This document shows positions 59,915-64,000 of a stretch of DNA of 64,000 nt, piece by piece. The notes beneath the pieces were generated by a model. The model worked only from the letters and a program-made list of their open reading frames with translations. It was not told the origin of the DNA and ran no database searches. Position 1 is the stretch's first letter. Each line of letters begins with the position of its first letter. Made by a program: the position numbers and the translations under genes. Origin of the DNA: Massilia sp. TS11 (GTDB lineage: Bacteria; Pseudomonadota; Gammaproteobacteria; Burkholderiales; Burkholderiaceae_D); NCBI RefSeq assembly GCF_022012445.1, contig NZ_JAKLTS010000006.1, forward strand, positions 275,534 through 339,533, read 5' to 3'.

Positions 59915-61495
59915 TTACACAGGGGCGGCCGGGCGGTAGAGCTCGACGCGGTCGCGCCCGTGCTGCTTGGCCACATACATGGCGATGTCGGCGTGGCGCA
60001 TCAGATCGGCGGCCGTGGCCCCGTGCGCCGGGTGCAGGGCGATCCCGATCGAGGCCGAGACGGCGGCCGGCTGGCCGTCCAGCAGGTAGGGCTGGCGCAG
60101 GCTGTCGCCGATCTTGGCCGCGACCGCCAGCGCGCTGTCGGCCGTGTCGACGCTGCGCAACAGCAGCACGAATTCGTCGCCGCCCAGGCGCGCCACCGTG
60201 TCCGAGCCGCGCACCGTGTCGAGCAGGCGGCGCGCCACTTCCTGCAGCAGCAGGTCGCCGGCCGCATGGCCGAGCGCGTCGTTGACGGGCTTGAAGCCAT
60301 CGAGGTCGAGAAACAGCAGGGCCAGGCCGCGCTGCTCGCGCACGGCCGCCGCCAGCGCCTGTTCGAGCCGGTCGGCGAACAGGGCGCGGTTCGGCAGGCC
60401 GGTCAGATTGTCGTGCTGGGCCAGGTGGCGCAGCGCGTCCTCGGCCGCCTGGCTGGCCGCCAGCGCGCGCCGCAGGCGGCGGTTGATGCGCAGCACATAC
60501 AGGCTGAGCACGGCGACGCCGGCCGCCACCGCCAGCGCGCCGAGCGCGCCGCTGTAGTCGTGCACGGGATCGGGCCGGTACAGCAGGGGCTGCACGGCCA
60601 CGCCGCGCGGCAGCAGGCCCAGGTCGGCATAGGTGTCGGCGATGTGCAGCCAGCGTACCGGGTTCATGTAGCCGATTTCGATCAGGTCGGTGCGCAGCAG
60701 TTCGCGCATGGTCTGGGCTTCGTGCAGGTAGAAGGCGCGCGGGTGCGGCAGCCGGTAGTGGCGCTGCATCAGCGTCACCACTTCGTCCGGATGGGCCATC
60801 GCATACTGCCAGCCGCGCAGGCTGGCGGCGCGGAAGGCGCGCACCCGGCCCGGATGGCGCGCGATCTCGTCTTCGGTGGTGAACAGGTTGTCGCCGTAGA
60901 AGTCGATGCCGCGGCTGAGCGGACTCAGGGCCACATACGAAAAGCCGGCCTGTTCCAGCAGCCAGGGCTCATTGGTGCTGTAGGCCGTGATCGCGGCCAC
61001 CTTGCCGCTCATCAGCTCGTCCACCTTGAGGCTGTGCGGCACCTGGGTGAAGCTGCCCGGATGCAGACCCTCCTGGCGCAGATAGGCCAGCAGTTCCTCG
61101 GTGTGCGGCTCGACCATGATGCGTTTGCCGCTCAGGCTGCCGACGCCGCCGGCCACCGCCGCCGGCGTGGTCAGGAGCACGGCCGGCGAGTGCTGGAAGA
61201 TCACGGCCAGCGCCACCACCGGCAGGCCGGCCTGGCGCGACAGCAGCAGGCTGCTGTTGCCCACGCCATATTCGGCGCGCCCCTCGACCACTTCGCGCAC
61301 GCTGTCGATGCCGCTGCCGCCCGGGACGATCTCGACCGCGAGGCCGGCCTCGCGGTAATAGCCGAGCTGAGCCGCCGCGTAGTAGCCGGCGAACTGGAAG
61401 GCGTGCTGCCATTTGAGCTGCAGGCGCACGGCCTCCTGCCCCAGGGCGGGGCGCAGCAGACAGCTCAGGCACAGCAGCAGAAGCAGGCGCAGCAC
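59915..61495 (-). CDS. NMT1/THI5-like binding domain fused to a GGDEF diguanylate cyclase
   Basis: 526 residues from a GTG start. A signal or anchor sequence (LRLLLLLCLSCLLRPALG) leads into a periplasmic NMT1/THI5-like domain (about 20-300; LQLKWQHAFQFAGYYAAAQLGYY, VGNSSLLLSRQAGLPVVALA), then a membrane helix (about 310-335), and a GGDEF domain with GGDEF intact and an RxxD site (RGSD) five residues upstream. NMT1 domains bind thiamine-pyrimidine-type or other small ligands, so it may couple a periplasmic ligand to cyclic di-GMP synthesis. GTG 61495 is chosen because GGAGG lies 6-7 nt upstream; a further ATG at 61525 lacks one. Confidence 0.9.
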   Translation of the reverse strand: MLRLLLLLCLSCLLRPALGQEAVRLQLKWQHAFQFAGYYAAAQLGYYREAGLAVEIVPGGSGIDSVREVVEGRAEYGVGNSSLLLSRQAGLPVVALAVIFQHSPAVLLTTPAAVAGGVGSLSGKRIMVEPHTEELLAYLRQEGLHPGSFTQVPHSLKVDELMSGKVAAITAYSTNEPWLLEQAGFSYVALSPLSRGIDFYGDNLFTTEDEIARHPGRVRAFRAASLRGWQYAMAHPDEVVTLMQRHYRLPHPRAFYLHEAQTMRELLRTDLIEIGYMNPVRWLHIADTYADLGLLPRGVAVQPLLYRPDPVHDYSGALGALAVAAGVAVLSLYVLRINRRLRRALAASQAAEDALRHLAQHDNLTGLPNRALFADRLEQALAAAVREQRGLALLFLDLDGFKPVNDALGHAAGDLLLQEVARRLLDTVRGSDTVARLGGDEFVLLLRSVDTADSALAVAAKIGDSLRQPYLLDGQPAAVSASIGIALHPAHGATAADLMRHADIAMYVAKQHGRDRVELYRPAAPV

Positions 61496-61560
61496 GGTAT
61501 TCCTCCGGCAGGGCGGACAGCCCATTCTACGGGATGTGTGAAAAGAACAACAGATTTTCC

Positions 61561-62724
61561 CTAGAAGGAATGCTCGGTCAGGCCGGCCGCGGCCGGCTCG
61601 AGCGCCGCGCACAGGCGCGCCCCGAGCACGCGCCGGCGCGCCGCCGCCAGCTGGCGCTGCTTGTAGGCCGCGTGGCTGGCCGGCCCATGCTGGCTGCGCT
61701 CATACGCCGCCTGGTCCATCAGCTGGATCTCGTATTCGAAGTAGAAGCCCTGTTCGTAGCTGGCCGGCTGGCCCGGCTCGGGCGGCAGGTGGATCATCTT
61801 GCGCACCGTGACCTGCAGGCTGTTGAAGCCTTCGCCGCTGTGGGCATTGTCGGCCTGGGTCTGCGGGTGCGCGATCCGGGCCAGCTCGGCGTCCATCTGG
61901 CGCAGCAGGGCGGCCGGATAGCCGTGCGCCCGTTCGAGCTGGGCGCGGTGCTGGACGAACACCTGCTTGGCGGCGGCCAGGTCGAGCAGGGTGTTGCGCG
62001 TGCGCGCCGCATCCAGATTGGTGATCGACAGCAGGTGCGCGCGCTGCAGAGCTTCGAGCGCGAGCAGGCACTCGAAGCGCGTGTGGAAGATCAGGCGCAC
62101 GCCCAGGTGGTCGTGGATATTCGCCGCCACATACGAGGCCTTGTGCAGCAGCTTGAGCAGGATGCTCTCGCGCCCCTTGTTGTGCTTGCGGTCGAAATGC
62201 AGCAGCGGCAGGCACAGATCGCCATCGCTCAGATAGCTGGCCCCGTCCTCATGCCGGATCACGCTGTCGAGGGTGGCGAACACCTGGGCGCGGATGGTGT
62301 TGAAGTGGCGCAGCTTCAGATTGTTTTCGAGATAGAAGATCGCGTGCATGACCTTCAGCACGGCGCACGACCAGTCGCGCAGGCTGGCCCCGTGCAGGCC
62401 GTGCTGGGAGGCGTACACGAGCAGCTGGGCCGGGTCGGGCGCGGCCGCCACCGCGGCCGGCATGGCCGCCGCCTGTTGCGGCGTCAGAAAATGGGCGCCG
62501 ATGAAGGCCACGGCCTCGGCGTGCACGCGGGCGACGATCGCGCGTCCGGCCGGCTGCGCCAGGTCGTAGCCGTATTCGCGCACGAATTGGTGGGCGTCGT
62601 GCAGATTGCGCAGGGCCAGCGATTCGAGGTCGATGGCCGACCGGCCTTGCGTGATCGCGGACAGGTAGGTCCAGTTGATCGAGAACTTGCGCTTGCTGGC
62701 AAGCGTGGCATGCAGGTGCGTCAT
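61561..62724 (-). CDS. Conserved protein of unknown function, TIGR04552-like
   Basis: 387 residues, no signal or membrane segment. I recall this layout from the TIGR04552/TIGR04562 family of unknown role in beta- and deltaproteobacteria, but cannot confirm it. The central part (about 145-245) with FDRKHNKGRESILLKLLHKA and NIHDHLGVRLIFHTRFECLL distantly resembles the R-D-x-x-G-x-R strand of RelA/SpoT-type nucleotidyltransferases; this is an impression only. The start at 62724 (MTHLHATLAS) is preferred over a longer frame at 62766. It lies 65 bp upstream of the NMT1-GGDEF gene on the same strand. Confidence 0.7.
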   Translation of the reverse strand: MTHLHATLASKRKFSINWTYLSAITQGRSAIDLESLALRNLHDAHQFVREYGYDLAQPAGRAIVARVHAEAVAFIGAHFLTPQQAAAMPAAVAAAPDPAQLLVYASQHGLHGASLRDWSCAVLKVMHAIFYLENNLKLRHFNTIRAQVFATLDSVIRHEDGASYLSDGDLCLPLLHFDRKHNKGRESILLKLLHKASYVAANIHDHLGVRLIFHTRFECLLALEALQRAHLLSITNLDAARTRNTLLDLAAAKQVFVQHRAQLERAHGYPAALLRQMDAELARIAHPQTQADNAHSGEGFNSLQVTVRKMIHLPPEPGQPASYEQGFYFEYEIQLMDQAAYERSQHGPASHAAYKQRQLAAARRRVLGARLCAALEPAAAGLTEHSF

Positions 62725-62805
62725 GGCGGGGCCTGGGTCGGGCGGTGACGCGGACCAGTATTGCACCCGGATGTATGCGGGTCAATTTATCTGAACATTT
62801 TGCTA

Positions 62806-63264
62806 TCAGTGGCCGTAACTGAGCACGCGCGTCAGCTTCCACAGGCCGTCCTCCTTGCGCCAGACCATGGCGAAGCCGTAGATGCTGCAGTCCTCGCGCG
62901 CGCCGGCGGCCGCGGCCGAACAGAAGCGGTGCTCGCCGATCTGCATGGCCGCGTCCGGGCCGGCCGGGTAGACGCGCACCGTGTCGGGCAGGGCCTCGCG
63001 CCGCACGATCTGGGGCTGGCTGAAATTGTGGGCGAACGCGCGCAGATTGGCGGCGTAATCGCTGATGCCGCCGCGGTCGTGGTAGAACTCGAGCGTGGGG
63101 CTGAAGCGGCGCTGCAGACCGGCCAGGTCGCGCCCATTCAGGGCCGCGAACAACTCGGCATCGGCGGCCAGAATCTCGGCGCGCAGGGCGTCGGCAGGGG
63201 CGGCAGGGGCGGCCCGGGCGCCGGCGGCGGCCAGGATCAGACAGCAGGCAAGGGCAAGGCGCAT
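62806..63264 (-). CDS. Secreted NTF2-like (DUF4440) protein
   Basis: 152 residues. Signal peptide (MRLALACCLILAAAGARAAP) followed by an NTF2/SnoaL-like cone: AADAELFAALNGRDLAGLQR, PTLEFYHDRGGISDYAANL and the C-terminal FAMVWRKEDGLWKLTRVLSYG typical of DUF4440. Such domains bind or convert small molecules, or have no enzyme role. Periplasmic by prediction. Neighbours give no hint. Confidence 0.82.
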   Translation of the reverse strand: MRLALACCLILAAAGARAAPAAPADALRAEILAADAELFAALNGRDLAGLQRRFSPTLEFYHDRGGISDYAANLRAFAHNFSQPQIVRREALPDTVRVYPAGPDAAMQIGEHRFCSAAAAGAREDCSIYGFAMVWRKEDGLWKLTRVLSYGH

Positions 63265-63382
63265 GGGGCGCTCCTCGAAAGGGGAAAGCCCCGAGTATCG
63301 GCCGCGCCGGCGCGTCTGTCGCCGGCGCAGTGACGAACGGCGCGCCGGCGGGGTCGAATGGCGGCTAAGGCCGACCAGTGGT
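63265..63382. other. GC-rich spacer with repeated CGCCGGCG words
   Basis: 118 bp between two minus-strand genes. Three short palindromic words (GCGCCGGCG, CGCCGGCG, GCGCGCCGGCG) occur at about 63306-63350. They could form hairpins that act in termination or as a REP-like unit, but there is no U-run. Confidence 0.3.
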
Positions 63383-63928
63383 TCAGGGCTTGGCGGCCGA
63401 CTGCGGCGTGCGCTCGAGGCGGGCCGGGTCGAGCCCCTGCTTGACCAGGCGCGCCATCAGGGCCTCCCATTTGTCGGGCGCGACCTGGGGCTGGCGCGCC
63501 AGCACCCACAGGTATTCGCGTTTCGGCTCGCTGACGGCCACCAACTGGTAGTCGGGATCGAGATCGATCACCCAGTAGTCGCCCCAGACCATCGGCACGA
63601 AGGACAGCCAGGCCGGGGCGAAGCGCACCTGCAGGCGCGGCGAGCCGGGGCCGCCGCGCTGGCGCGCCTGGCCATGGGCTTCGTCGACGCTGCCGTCGCT
63701 GCGGCGGCAGCGGTTGGTGACGTCGAGTGTGCCGTCGCTGCGCTGGGCATAGGTGGCGACGGTATCGCTGGCGCACTGGCGCTGGAAGCGATTCGGGTAC
63801 TTGGCGATTTCATACCAGTTGCCGAGGTAGCGCGGCACCTCGAGGCTGGGAATGGTGGCCAGGGGCTCGGCAGCGTGGGCGGCCGTGCCGGCCAGGCCGA
63901 GCAGGCAGGCGAGCAGGATGGTTTTCAT
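63383..63928 (-). CDS. blc: Lipocalin (Blc-like)
   Basis: 181 residues. Signal peptide (MKTILLACLLGLAGTAAHAA) and the lipocalin signature GNWYEIAKYPNRFQ, then YAQRSDGTLDVTNRC, WGDYWVIDLDPDYQLVAVSE and YLWVLARQPQ, matching bacterial lipocalin Blc. The N-terminus lacks a convincing lipobox, so it may be soluble in the periplasm rather than lipid-anchored. Blc binds lysophospholipids or fatty acids and is linked to envelope stress. Length near the family's 170-180. Confidence 0.9.
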   Translation of the reverse strand: MKTILLACLLGLAGTAAHAAEPLATIPSLEVPRYLGNWYEIAKYPNRFQRQCASDTVATYAQRSDGTLDVTNRCRRSDGSVDEAHGQARQRGGPGSPRLQVRFAPAWLSFVPMVWGDYWVIDLDPDYQLVAVSEPKREYLWVLARQPQVAPDKWEALMARLVKQGLDPARLERTPQSAAKP

Positions 63929-64000
63929 GGGACCTCACAGAAAAGTGCATGCTAGCCGAACTCGCGTTTGCCTGCAGGGCAGCCCAAACTTTCCGCGCGA
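63929..64000. other. Upstream region of the lipocalin gene, cut by the window edge
   Basis: 72 bp with no open frame that can be supported. It should hold the promoter of the lipocalin gene (minus strand); I see no clear hexamers. Confidence 0.4.

Noticed and set aside
1..64000. CRISPR arrays, tRNA and rRNA genes, prophage or IS elements
   Set aside because: No regularly spaced direct repeats, no tRNA cloverleaf or rRNA sequence that I could recognise, and no transposase or integrase. Only short REP-like or MITE-like repeats are present.

Overview
The window is a stretch of chromosome from a high-GC (about two thirds G+C) Gram-negative bacterium. Gene content and protein style point to the Oxalobacteraceae (Massilia/Duganella/Janthinobacterium group) in the Betaproteobacteria: a PhaM-type PHA granule protein, paired DUF3108 proteins, a TamA/TamB pair, a three-gene MksFEB condensin, many PAS/GAF/GGDEF/HD-GYP proteins, and short GGGGTCAGACCCC repeats. 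The family assignment is inference from proteins; no rRNA or tRNA gene is present. Nearly every long open frame opposite a real gene is a GC-rich shadow and is left out.

Layout. 1-901: 3' part of mnmC (tRNA wobble-uridine modification). 981-3385: histidine kinase plus REC-TPR response regulator. 3391-9151 (minus): MexEF-OprN-like tripartite RND efflux operon behind a promoter with MerR-family geometry, with a divergent AraC-family regulator (9476-10432). 10466-13146: PhaM-like protein and two DUF3108 proteins, one with a TonB-like anchor. 13224-18052: MukBEF-like condensin mksF-mksE-mksB without the nuclease subunit. 18054-21266: small membrane protein, S9 peptidase, 41-residue Pro-rich ORF. 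21273-27280 (minus): tamA-tamB. 27356-28813: queC and a metallophosphoesterase. 28885-31875: CHASE-PAS-GAF-GGDEF protein. 31928-33691: small membrane protein, Pro-rich ORF, PNPOx-like flavoprotein and a 137-bp inverted-repeat element. 33833-38815: GAF-GAF histidine kinase convergent with a two-gene HD-GYP operon. 39044-41825: DUF3016 protein and an ECF sigma/anti-sigma/secreted-protein operon. 41904-44910: M20 peptidase, esterase, periplasmic binding protein. 44981-51761: photobiology cluster (DUF2256, cryptochrome-DASH, FeS photolyase, folE, BLUF photoreceptor, heme-binding-barrel protein, MFS transporter, DUF3833 lipoprotein). 51745-59758 (minus): REC-HD-GYP, histidine phosphatase-like protein, 1650-residue hybrid kinase, GltS. 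59915-63928 (minus): NMT1-GGDEF fusion, conserved unknown, DUF4440 protein, lipocalin.

Main themes are cyclic-di-GMP and two-component signalling (two GGDEF, three HD-GYP, three histidine kinases), envelope biogenesis and efflux, and a compact light/UV response module. Most interesting are the MerR-type promoter in front of a MexF-like pump with no merR gene nearby, the nuclease-free Mks condensin, the light cluster with a 15-bp palindrome over a start codon, and a symmetrical repeat element whose two arms supply the stop codons of the two genes that converge on it.
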